Source: Gracilariopsis chorda
Taxonomy: Eukaryota > Rhodophyta > Florideophyceae > Gracilariales > Gracilariaceae
Direction of reading: 5' to 3'
DNA length: 20,343 nucleotides
NCBI GenBank assembly: GCA_003194525.1
Contig: NBIV01000594.1
Coordinates: 1 to 20,343, forward strand
Both the position numbers and the translations under genes were made by a program. Positions 9,200 through 16,663 of this stretch are shown here, one piece after another (within the stretch, counting starts at the first letter, position 1; each line of letters starts with the position of its first letter). The notes under the pieces were generated by a model. That model saw only the letters and a list, made by a program, of their open reading frames with translations. It was not told the DNA's origin and did not search any database.

Positions 9200-9708
9200 C
9201 CTATTGGCCAGCGGCGTTTCGGGGCTCCTTGGCAGTGAATGTGTGATCAGTGATAAACCCTTTTCGGAGATCGCTCTCCGTGTAGCCCATTTTGGTCCAA
9301 TAGCGATTAACAAAATTCGCCGGGATATTTTCAGGCGGTATCCACTGGTCCTCGTCCAGGCCATAGCCATAACAGCGAACTTTGTAGAGCACCTCACCTT
9401 TTTGGTCAATGCCAGTGGAGGACGATGTGGTCTACGACATATTCGTGGTGGTCCTCTTCTGGTAAATACATGTCATAGAAGGCTCCATAGCCGTTGTCTG
9501 ACGGGACGGTTTTGCAACCGCGTTCTCCATGGTCTATCCCTCGCACCGCGGCATGTTGCGCCGAATCTTCGGCAACGGCACCCTGTTGAACCGCTATATT
9601 GACCTTCAGGCGAAGAGGGTAGGCGATAGTGGCGCGTGTCTCCGGCGGTGCTGCCGAGGTCGTCGGTTCAGATGGTAATGGCAGCCTTGAGCGGGCCGCG
9701 TCGACCAC
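9200..9708 (-). pseudogene. chromodomain protein relic
   Basis: On the minus strand, EYVVDHIVLH (9415-9444) and, one frame away, YKVRCYGYGLDEDQWIPPEN (about 9325-9385) together match the chromodomain pattern EYVVExxL...YxxKWxGYxxxxxTWEPxENL, followed by a helix-like ANFVNRYW. Chromodomains bind methyl-lysine histone tails through an aromatic cage; the first Tyr is kept but the usual Trp of KW is Cys here. The upstream 9446-9708 part is disordered and acidic towards the domain and has no ATG. A one-base frameshift near 9410 and the lack of a start mark it as broken. It could be the tail of a chromovirus integrase or a cellular chromatin protein; no integrase motifs are visible to decide. Confidence 0.55.
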
Positions 9709-9709
9709 T

Positions 9710-10240
9710 GGAGTGCTTCATGAGCGCGGGGCGGGAGGTGGCGGCGTCAGTATATGTGGGGATGTACACGCAAAGGCCTGCAGTACGCTCGCACTTCCGG
9801 TAGGGTGTTGCATTGGTCTGACTGACGGGGGAGGCACCATGGACACGCGGTTTGTCGACACAATATCCTGAAGGCCGTCTCGTTCTATCGTAACCATATG
9901 GCCAGTGGACTTGATTACGCTTTATGGTCCGGTGGAACGAGGTATCAACTTGGCCGCAATGTGCTCAGCCTTGTGTTTTTCTTTGGTTCGTCGGTCCAAA
10001 TAGACATCGTCGGTGTTCTTGGAATGCTAGATAGAGGCGCTAGATCGCAAGTTTCTTAGGCAAAAGCTCAAAAATTACTACGAAAATGATAGATTCTGCT
10101 AGTTTCTGGCGCTTCCCAAGTAAAAAGAATTTTTTTTTGGAATTCACACTTCCATATCTTACAGAGCCTTGCCTCACCTGCACTGCGCATCGCTAGTTTC
10201 AAGTTTGGAGCAAGTTCATTCTCCACTAAAAGCTAGATAC
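9710..10240. other. intergenic, no supported gene
   Basis: GC-rich to about 9850 and then AT-rich, with a poly(T) run at 10130. No consistent coding frame, RNA gene or element boundary is evident. Confidence 0.35.
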
Positions 10241-10244
10241 AGAT

Positions 10245-10287
10245 CTCAAAATGGCGCTGGCCACGCAGCGGCCAGCGCCATTTCGAG
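10245..10287. repeat. strong hairpin, 14-bp perfect arms
   Basis: AAATGGCGCTGGCC (10249-10262) and GGCCAGCGCCATTT (10270-10283) are perfect reverse complements around a seven-base loop. With one mismatch the stem extends outward to CTC/GAG. It lies about 200 bases beyond the 3' end of the coiled-coil gene. It could be a transcription-end structure, a small RNA hairpin or a foldback repeat. Confidence 0.7.
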
Positions 10288-10308
10288 CACCCAACCAACA
10301 CTAACATT

Positions 10309-10314
10309 TTTATT
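10309..10314 (-). terminator. candidate poly(A) signal for the coiled-coil gene
   Basis: TTTATT on the plus strand reads AATAAA on the minus strand, 172 bases past the stop of the 10486-11016 gene. Confidence 0.35.
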
Positions 10315-10485
10315 TCCATCTTTTGAATTTCAAACTTCATACTGCCCTAGTTTGACTTCCAACTCGTCCTCAGGAACTCATCTGGGTAGCTCTCTTTGTT
10401 CTCACACACCCGACACACCGCGCATCAGATTCCAATACCACCCATTCCGTCGTCCTAACAGCCTCAACGACACTCCTAAACATCA

Positions 10486-11016
10486 CTAGCCTTCTTCTCC
10501 CTCTTCCCTCTTTCCATGCCTCCTCTTAAACTGACTCTTAATCTCCAATCCTTCTTCTTCATTCTCCTCCAACCTCCTTTTCGCGCCCCCTCTACCTCCA
10601 GGAGTAACCGGAGACCCACTCCCGACAGCACCTCCGACCCCCCCTTCCCCTCCACCTCCATACATCTTGTTCTGCATATCCTCGACTAGATGCACAGCCC
10701 TGTCCACCAGTAAAAGTCGCTTTTCCAGCTCCAAAATCCGTCCTCGCAACTCCTCATTCTCCTTCCACAGCCTCCCCAGATCCTCTCCCACACACGCCAC
10801 AACCCCATCGACGTGCTGCTCTGCCCACACTCCAGCCTCCCTCACCCTCCGGCGCAACTCAGCCACAGCGCCCATCCGCACTCCTTCCTCCGACGCACTC
10901 AGAACCATCCCTTCCAACTCCACGACAACCTCCTCAATACACTCATCCAAACGCTCCTTAAGCCCTCCCCCAGCGCTCCTCAATAGTTCCTTCACATCGT
11001 GGTAGAACCCATCCAT
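10486..11016 (-). CDS. hypothetical 176-aa coiled-coil protein
   Basis: An ATG at 11014-11016 opens a frame to TAG at 10486. Residues 1-115 are almost wholly helical and charged, with leucine heptads strongest in LWKENEELRGRILELEKRLL (about 83-102), so a dimerising coiled coil is expected. Residues 118-145 are a Gly-rich linker (MYGGGGEGG, GSPVTPGGRGG). The C-terminus alternates KRR and EE clusters (AKRRLEENEEEG, FKRRHGKREEGEEG) and could hold a nuclear localisation signal. No enzyme motif is present. It lies on the same strand as, and about 810 bases downstream of, the ParB/dioxygenase gene. The family is not recognised; a nuclear structural or DNA-associated partner is possible but unproven. 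Confidence 0.6.
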   Translation of the reverse strand: MDGFYHDVKELLRSAGGGLKERLDECIEEVVVELEGMVLSASEEGVRMGAVAELRRRVREAGVWAEQHVDGVVACVGEDLGRLWKENEELRGRILELEKRLLLVDRAVHLVEDMQNKMYGGGGEGGVGGAVGSGSPVTPGGRGGAKRRLEENEEEGLEIKSQFKRRHGKREEGEEG

Positions 11017-11177
11017 TCGTCTCCCTCAACTTCCCCCTACCCCTCCTCCTCGACCACCCTCGCCCGCACCTCCCTCCCCACCATCCCCTCCCATCATCGT
11101 CCCAACCCCAAGCTCACTGACCGAAAATTGCAAATAGTAGTCATGGTGCGTGTGGATGTTCTCAAATGACATGAATC

Positions 11178-11241
11178 TTCAAGAGTCGTGAATGAATGTT
11201 CAAGAGTCGTGAATGAATTTTCAAAAATCGATAATGAATGT
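11178..11241. repeat. three 21-bp tandem units
   Basis: TTCAAGAGTCGTGAATGAATG starts at 11178 and 11199, and a diverged unit (TTCAAAAATCGATAATGAATG) at 11220, an exact 21-base period. It lies 160 bases upstream of the coiled-coil gene start, so it could hold promoter elements. In one minus frame it reads as a FTTLExS heptapeptide, but that frame has no ATG. Confidence 0.7.
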
Positions 11242-11289
11242 CCCACCTCTTCACTTGAACCAACTTCGTCACTGCTTAAATGCACAGTT

Positions 11290-11825
11290 TATCATATTCT
11301 CATTTGCTCACCCCTTGTCCTTCCCAAAACACAAAACAATATTTGGAACCTCTACACGATAATGCTTTCACCCTCTTCACTCTTCTTCATACATCAAGCA
11401 CGCCACAATGCATTCATGTATGAAAAGAACCAGTACTTTCTATATCAACAGAATGGACAATCGCGGTATTTGGCTATAACAACGGGATCCTTCACATCCG
11501 TACAATCACCTTCAATTCTCATACATAATCCCATACTCAATTTTACATCCATTCGTGTGTCATAAGAGCTGCCCCTTCATTCTCCCCTCCAATACACCCA
11601 TCCCAAGTTTCTTCTCATACTTGCAGAACTTTCTTTATTGAATATAACAAAGCGAAATCTTTGTAGACATCATCCCTTCATTATTACCCATCATTCGAAT
11701 GAAGCCGCATAAAAAGTAATCCCCATCGTAGTAAACCTCTCCCATTCACTATAAACATTCACTATAAAGATCAAAAAGCAATCATCAGATTTAACAAACG
11801 TATATCACTAGTTTACTTATCATTA
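11290..11825. other. AT-rich intergenic region
   Basis: No gene is supported; the 125-codon plus frame across 11188-11565 shows no coding character. Visible items: a minus-strand AATAAA (11634-11639), about 190 bases past the stop of the dioxygenase gene, and a short TTCACTATAAA direct repeat at 11745-11768. Confidence 0.4.
11634..11639 (-). terminator. candidate poly(A) signal of the ParB/dioxygenase gene
   Basis: TTTATT on the plus strand gives AATAAA on the minus strand, downstream of the stop at 11826. Confidence 0.3.
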
Positions 11826-12224
11826 TCAATCGCTTTCATCGTCCTCACCTATCATACCCTCTGCTACTTTAGGAACGATTTCACCCTCATCGTCATCCTC
11901 CTGTTCATAATCTCCATCAGTGTTCATTTCCGCTGGTTTCAGTATATCCTCATCGTCCTCCTCATCCGACGGGTTCTCACCTTCGGCTTCTTGCATAACT
12001 ACATCTCTATCGTCAGCTTCATCTCCCCGCTCCTCTTCCCCTCCTCCCACCTCACATAAATCGCCACGGTCCTCTTCATAATTAAAAAAGGGAGGGCGGA
12101 AACCGCTTTGCCTATGCACCGCATCCGGGAGATTGTATCCCTCAGGTACAAAGTACATAATGTATCGCATGCAATAGCCTTTCGCTATTGCATCAATGTA
12201 GCCAGGCCCAGCATGAAATACATC
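11826..12224 (-). CDS. distal half of oxygenase core and acidic tail
   Basis: Directly after the TAG at 12225 and in the same frame, DVFHAGPGYIDAIAKGYCMR gives the distal iron-binding His (codon 12213-12215) and, after CM, an Arg (12165-12167) followed by YIMYFVPEG. D-x-x-HAG...R is the usual second half of this oxygenase core, where the Arg holds the 2-oxoglutarate carboxylate. This makes readthrough, editing or recent mutation of the TAG likely. Downstream is a strongly acidic tail (EEEDDEDILKP-like, EQEDDDEGEIV) ending at TGA/TAA near 11826. On its own the ATG at 12168-12170 would give a 114-aa product without a complete domain. Confidence 0.55.
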   Translation of the reverse strand, partial: DVFHAGPGYIDAIAKGYCMRYIMYFVPEGYNLPDAVHRQSGFRPPFFNYEEDRGDLCEVGGGEEERGDEADDRDVVMQEAEGENPSDEEDDEDILKPAEMNTDGDYEQEDDDEGEIVPKVAEGMIGEDDESD

Positions 12225-13758
12225 CTATCTTCCAATGAACACAGAAAATGGTGGAATTCTGAACTTCTGAACCATCATAGAAGCCGAAAGCTCTTTCAAG
12301 TTACCCCGTGTCATTGTCAGAGTATGTGACCGTTCACAAACCCAAATCATGAACGCATCCGGTGCCGATGCCATTTCAAAATACCCCGGGTTCACATTTC
12401 TCATCCTGTCATTCTCCGTCAAAACCCTGAAATCCGTGTGTAGCACCTGCCTCGGACAATACCCTCCAGTACAAAGGATACGGCCACCCGCGTGAGGGGC
12501 ATACATCGTTCCACCTTCAGACAACCCGAGATCCGCTGCAATCTGACCGAGCTTTGCATCCAACATGGCTCTCGTTCGAGCAAGAACCGCACCGTTTTCA
12601 AGCTCCTCAATTCTGTCTTCAATCCCTCGTTTGGTTGTGATGAAACGCTTCACCGCCTTGATACCATTCTTAACATCCTTAACCCCTCCTCCATTGATGA
12701 TCATATTCCAGAAAACACGATTCGCTTCGTTCGTGAGATCCGGTTGCGAAACAAAGTCGCGTTCGAAGAATTCCATCAGTTCTCCTATCACATCTTCGTC
12801 CATTTGCAGTCCCCTCGTCGAAGCCTCACTCGCCATGCCTTCATCTGTCCCAAAATTCTCCAGCACACAAAACCCACTCTCCGACAGCTCCACTCTCTTC
12901 TTCCCAAAGTAAACACGAGCCGAGTCCTCTCTCTCAAAAGCAGCCATCCATAACTCTTCCTCTTCATTTGATGCCGTTCCTGATGACGGCATCTTCACGC
13001 CCAGCACTGCACGTGTCGTAGTACCCATCTCTTTGTGCATGTTGCGAGACGCACGCCAGTACACAGCATGATGAACCATTTGGAAGTCATCAGGTGATAG
13101 GCACTCCGCCCGATGGTGCTTCCTCAGTTTTATCCTCTGCATCCATGGATGGGAATACTTCACTGCATTTCCGTTTGCAGGCCACTCACTCGGCAACGAG
13201 TATACCAGGTCCACCCAAGACATGTCCGCTCCCATAGCCAGCTCTCCTGGCGTAATTAAGCCAGCTGGAAGCTTGTCAGGATTCTTATCGTCAAAGCTGC
13301 CTGCGGTTTGCTGCTCCTCTGCCTCGTCTTCCTCATCATCCACAAAGTCCTCCTGAGCTTCATCCTCGCTTGACTCGAGCACAATGATCTCTTGTGCTGT
13401 CAACCACCTCTTCAAATCTCTCCTTTCCATAATACGCAGCCAATCCACCACCTCCTGCGAGATACCAAAGCCAGGTCGCTTCACACCAGGTGCAGTCGGC
13501 TTACGATTCGATCGTCTCTGCCTCTTCACCGGTGGCTCAAAATCAACTGACTCTTCATCTTCATCTTCGTCCAGGACCTCCACTTTACGCTTCCTTGATA
13601 CTTGCTTACTTCTTCGAGGCTCCTGGTCAGGGTTTGGAGGCTCCTGAGCAGCTTCCTCAGACCAAGCAACTCGATCACGTCCACATCGGCCGCAGAGGGA
13701 GCAGCAGCAGTAGCCTCCTGTCCCTGCATGTCCGACAAAGCGCTGGACAACGTCCTAC
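12225..13758 (-). CDS. NLS-rich linker and 2OG-Fe(II) dioxygenase-like domain, N-terminal part
   Basis: This frame is open from 13758 but has no ATG before residues deep inside it, so it must continue from the ParB exon by frameshift or unseen splicing. It starts with a bipartite NLS-like stretch (SRKRKVEVLDEDEDEE, VKRQRRSNRK). Then EVVDWLRIMERRDLKRWLTA, an acidic linker, and from about 12550 a domain with RQVLHTDF (HxD: His codon 12438-12440, Asp 12432-12434), PGYFEMASAPDAFMIWVCERSH, and FRIPPFSVFIGR. HxD is the Fe(II)-binding pair of double-stranded beta-helix dioxygenases, and the WVCERSH strand matches the place where related oxygenases have a GSH/ERSH turn. The frame ends at TAG, just before the distal His. 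Confidence 0.6.
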
Positions 13759-15358
13759 GAACCTCTTTCACCTTATTACTCACTCTGGACTCCAGTGAAC
13801 TGCGTTTCCCTTTCATATACCACTTCCCCAGACGAGATATGATATACTTTGACACAGTCCGGGCAGAATCGCCGATGGTAACTGTGGTATTCATCACTTC
13901 CTGTGCATGCTTTTTCTCCTTCAGGGAACTCCCCAGCTCACTGCAAATGTCATACGTTTTAGAAGTGCAGTCGAAGAAGTACTTTCGGAAATCCTCAAAC
14001 GGCCCCGTCTTCACAGTGGCCGCCGACCTCACTCGAACATGCGCCTGTAGACATTGGATAGTAAAACGAAACTTATCCCCTGACATTCCAAGCAGAATAT
14101 CACTAGACATATGAGTGATTCCACTTTGAGGCGTCTCCTGCCACACCACATCGAAGAACTCTAACAGACCGGGATTACGAGCAAACTTCAGAGCAAGAGC
14201 AGAATGGCGATTGAAATGACGTATCTTCCCTTCTTTCCCCTTCGTCTCACTGCTCCACAACACCCCCGTGATTTGGCTTGGTTTAAGCTTCGACAACTCA
14301 TACCCATCCTGCTCTACGCCATTACGAATAAACGAAACAGCAGTGTGAATCTTATCTGCGAAGGACATCACCAGAACATTGGAGCTCAAATCATTCAACG
14401 TATTCCCCAGCCACAACACCTCATTCAATGTCATTCTCCGGCCGTCGTTCCGTTCCCAAAGCGTGACGTTCAAACCAGCAGTAATCCGTGCCCATCTCGC
14501 ACCATCCAGCTCGAGGTCCAGTAGAACACTCACTCGACGGAAGCCGTCCACCAAAACCACAGGAACAATCAAACGCCCACTCGCATCAATAGCGTCACGA
14601 ACCGGCACATCCTCCAACAGGGCCACCGCAATCGACCCAAGAGAAGGGAGCCATCCGAATTTCCTCATTTTGTTCGAAGTATCCCGAAGATGTTTGTCAT
14701 TCCTCGAACGAACCATGTTCTTCGGAAATCGAATGTTGTGGGTATCGATTACGCAATTGTGCTGGTCATAATCATCTCGATTGATGTCTAAGACCCTAAA
14801 ACTGTTATCCACCTCTTCCGAAGGAACAGCATCTCCGTCATCATATAAAACCCTCTCCTCCGGATCAAGATCGTTCCTGGAGAGTACAGCCACCTCTATG
14901 ACGTCATCATGGGAGCTTGCTCCGACTTCAGGGCCTCCTCGGTTTCCAGAGCCGCCCGCGAGAGCACCTAATGTTCCTCCACCGCTCCGACGGGTTTTCA
15001 CCGGAGCCTCTCCACCGCTCTGAAGGCTGTTCACAGGCGCTTTGGTCACAAAAAAGCTTGATGGTGTACCAGCAACAGCGGGAAGGCGCTTGACTTGTCT
15101 TGCAGTGGTCCTGGAAGCTGTACTTCTGTGGACAGTATTCACATTTGCTCCTGACTGCGGTGGAACCGACTCAATCCCCTCTTCGCCTTCATTTTTGACA
15201 CTCATCATCGCAGTGTCCAGTGCATATAAACCCGCTGAAACCATCTCCTTCAAAGTTGCGGGCGGTTCGTCGGGACCCCCAAAAACATAAGGGTACTTCT
15301 CATCTTGGCGTGACGAAGTATTTGCCTTAGAGATAACCACCAAGTCCTCTCCAGGTCT
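13526..15358 (-). CDS. ParB/Spo0J-like domain exon
   Basis: About 610 codons with no internal stop. A Ser/Gly-rich disordered first third (to about 14900) is followed by a ParB-like region: FPKNMVRSRNDKHL, a GWLP turn, IVPVVLVDGFRR (DGxRR at 14535-14551, the family's nucleotide/phosphate-contact signature), WARITAGLNV and later SSNVLVMSFADKIHTAVSFI, which sits where ParB proteins carry the helix after the core. A helical C-terminal domain follows. The ParB/sulfiredoxin-like fold binds CTP in segregation proteins and acts as nuclease or DNA-binding module in other contexts; which applies here is unknown. This frame remains protein-like up to LEEVSK (about 13605), then terminates out of frame at 13526. 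Confidence 0.7.
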   Translation of the reverse strand, partial: RPGEDLVVISKANTSSRQDEKYPYVFGGPDEPPATLKEMVSAGLYALDTAMMSVKNEGEEGIESVPPQSGANVNTVHRSTASRTTARQVKRLPAVAGTPSSFFVTKAPVNSLQSGGEAPVKTRRSGGGTLGALAGGSGNRGGPEVGASSHDDVIEVAVLSRNDLDPEERVLYDDGDAVPSEEVDNSFRVLDINRDDYDQHNCVIDTHNIRFPKNMVRSRNDKHLRDTSNKMRKFGWLPSLGSIAVALLEDVPVRDAIDASGRLIVPVVLVDGFRRVSVLLDLELDGARWARITAGLNVTLWERNDGRRMTLNEVLWLGNTLNDLSSNVLVMSFADKIHTAVSFIRNGVEQDGYELSKLKPSQITGVLWSSETKGKEGKIRHFNRHSALALKFARNPGLLEFFDVVWQETPQSGITHMSSDILLGMSGDKFRFTIQCLQAHVRVRSAATVKTGPFEDFRKYFFDCTSKTYDICSELGSSLKEKKHAQEVMNTTVTIGDSARTVSKYIISRLGKWYMKGKRSSLESRVSNKVKEVRRTLSSALSDMQGQEATAAAPSAADVDVIELLGLRKLLRSLQTLTRSLEEVSKYQGSVKWRSWTKMKMKSQLILSHR

Positions 15359-15479
15359 CTGCGTAGAGGACAGGGTATGTTTGTGGACAGGGGGACAGGG
15401 TATGTTTGTGTAGAGAACGACAGAGTCTCGTCCCCGGCCCCCCAGCAACCCCCGCACCGCGCAATTTTGCCTCTCCTAC
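15359..15479 (-). other. 121-base GT-AG intron
   Basis: Minus-strand donor AAG|GTAGGAG at 15480/15479 and acceptor CTACGCAG|AGAC at 15359/15358. Removal joins two protein-like frames in phase 0 (DANVK to RPGEDL). The pyrimidine-rich 3' part holds an 18-base perfect direct repeat (CACAAACATACCCTGTCC; plus coordinates 15368-15385 and 15393-15410), placed just before the acceptor. Confidence 0.65.
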
Positions 15480-15480
15480 C

Positions 15481-15767
15481 TTCACGTTTGCATCAACACT
15501 CCCAACTCGTACGAACAGATTGACCTCCGCATCGCCCTTAAGCACCTGAGCCGTATTGCCCCCAATTGATCACTCAGAGTGGCTGGCAGTTCGGGTGGCG
15601 CCCCAGCTCTTCGCTTTGCCTCGCGTTGTCGGCATGTGGATAACACGTCTCTCCGGCGAAACAGGCTTCGTCGGAGTCCGTTTCCGTGATGGCGCGTTTA
15701 TCTTCTTCCCAGTGGAATCCATGGCTGAGTACTTCAAAGGTCGCGCTTGCGTTTTCTTGGCACCCAC
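15481..15767 (-). CDS. 5' exon(s) of the ParB/dioxygenase gene, with in-frame TGA
   Basis: The frame gives a Lys/Arg-rich, probably disordered segment (TGKKINAPSRKRTPTKP, TTRGKAKSWGATRTASHSE). It meets TGA at 15572-15570, then goes on in the same frame with SIGGNTAQVLKGDAEVNLFV to the splice donor. The in-frame ATGs are near 15722 and 15632; upstream codons are also open. CGA in place of TGA would give a single exon. The opposite strand is also open here (15556-15822), so the strand choice rests on continuity with the strong downstream exons. Start uncertain. Confidence 0.45.
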
Positions 15768-16126
15768 TGACGTCGAATGTTCCCGTGATCACATATGCTT
15801 GGTTCCAAAGACATGGACGTAAGCACTATGTATCATTTTCAAGACGTTTCATGACATCCATTGTCGTCAACGTAGCATCCCTGCAATTCCCCTCCCAATT
15901 ACTTGCATTGCAAAAAGAATTTGATAATATTTTGGTCGAGGTCTATGGTCCGAGGTGTCATGGTGCTCCATCGCGAACACGATGGAGCGCCAGGACGCGA
16001 AATTTTAATTAAAATTCATGCCTGGCGCTCCCTCGTGTTCGCGATGGAGCACCATGACACCTCGGACCACGGTCCTCGACCCAAAACGAAGAGAAACATA
16101 ATCAGAAGGAAACTGGTTCATTCAAG
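15768..16126. promoter_or_regulatory. divergent spacer between the two large genes
   Basis: About 360 bases separate the 5' end of the minus-strand ParB/dioxygenase gene from the ATG at 16127 of the plus-strand methyltransferase-SET gene. A shared bidirectional promoter is the simplest reading. Its right half is taken up by a large palindrome. A plus-strand frame (ending in the palindrome at about 16010) is open across it, but no strong coding evidence was found. Confidence 0.45.
15930..16087. repeat. 158-bp near-perfect palindrome
   Basis: Left arm 15947-15994 and right arm 16021-16068 match as reverse complements at 47 of 48 positions (one T/G difference). Weaker symmetry extends outward to TTTGGTCGAGG (15931) and CCTCGACCCAAA (16074-16084). 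The 26-base centre contains AATTTTAATTAAAATT (16001-16016), itself a perfect palindrome. It could extrude as a cruciform, fold in RNA, or be a foldback/MITE insertion; no clear target-site duplication was seen. Confidence 0.9.
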
Positions 16127-16663
16127 ATGCACGGAACTGGAGAAGAGCTTATTGATGCTTATCTTGCAGTTCGTGATGACTACGCAGCGACGAGGCAAAA
16201 TTTGGATGAGCTGAGAAGTTTGAAGCACACCGACTTTGTGGAGTTCGCGGTACAAAGTCGCAACGTTCATGACTCTGCCAAGAAAATGTTTCTCACTCTC
16301 ATCGGACCGGATTACATCTCGTATTTGGACTCCGAGCTCCGTAACATGTCTCTCAGAGGGCCTCCACGTCAACTCTACCTTATGGAATGAGTGGTGGACG
16401 TAAAGGACCGTGAAAAAGACAGGCGTGTAAGGGACTTTTGGAAGGTTTATTGTAAAAGGGAAGGGCTTTAAGGAATTCCCCGTAACGTGTTGCTATCTAT
16501 CTTTTGCAAGTCCAGTTTTCTGGAAGCAACCAAGAAATATTCCGCTTTCCACACGGATCCTTGCACCGACTCGGAAATAGTCATTGGGTTGTCTATGGTG
16601 CAACAGAATGCCGTGGATAAGAAAGGAAGTGGTAGGAAGAGGAAAAAGGGGCATGGCAGCTAA
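16127..16663 (+). CDS. N-terminal segment of the methyltransferase-SET gene
   Basis: From ATG 16127, 87 helical, charged codons (GTGEELIDAYLAVRDDYAAT, SAKKMFLTLIGPDYISYLDS) lead to TGA at 16388. The same frame continues with VVDVKDREKDRRVRDFWKVY to TAA at 16469 and then GIPRNVLLSIFCKSSFLEA up to a basic KKGSGRKRKKGHGS ending at TAA 16661. Just before this, the A5G4 run at 16642-16650 is a likely frameshift site, because the next frame carries on with AAKKFSKVSLSD. At both stops Arg or Gln would fit the local sequence. I do not recognise a domain here. Confidence 0.45.

Larger units (their letters stand above)
11826..15767 (-). pseudogene. ParB-like / 2OG-Fe(II) dioxygenase-like fusion gene, lesioned
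   Basis: Reading leftwards, five parts share one continuous logic: a basic N-terminus (15767-15573), TGA at 15572-15570 in the same frame, a short exon to 15480, a 121-base GT-AG intron, a ParB-like exon (15358 to about 13600), a frame change near 13570-13640, an NLS-rich linker and dioxygenase-like domain (to 12228), TAG at 12227-12225, then an in-frame distal half of the oxygenase core and an acidic tail to 11826. The order suggests a nuclear protein that binds DNA through ParB and oxidises a base, nucleic acid or protein methyl group using Fe(II) and 2-oxoglutarate. The three lesions mean it is decaying, recoded or mis-assembled. The long lesion-free stretches (about 600 and 450 codons) argue for very recent damage. 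Confidence 0.55.

Noticed and set aside
12492..12953. Plus-strand frames inside the dioxygenase gene and others in 13384-15290
   Set aside because: Shadows of the minus-strand coding exons, Ser/Thr/Leu-rich with no domain.
13743..13785. Very short introns of 29 or 41 bases (GTGAGT...TAG/CAG) to explain the ParB frame change
   Set aside because: They keep phase but would remove or replace amphipathic sequence that looks genuinely coding; the only well-supported intron in the window is 121 bases.
15556..16012. Plus-strand open frames that could be upstream exons of the methyltransferase-SET gene, with a 25-base GTAAGC...AG intron at 15819-15843
   Set aside because: They overlap the basic N-terminus of the minus-strand gene, the first frame lacks an early ATG, the intron is very short, and the second frame runs into the palindrome. 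Kept only as an alternative.
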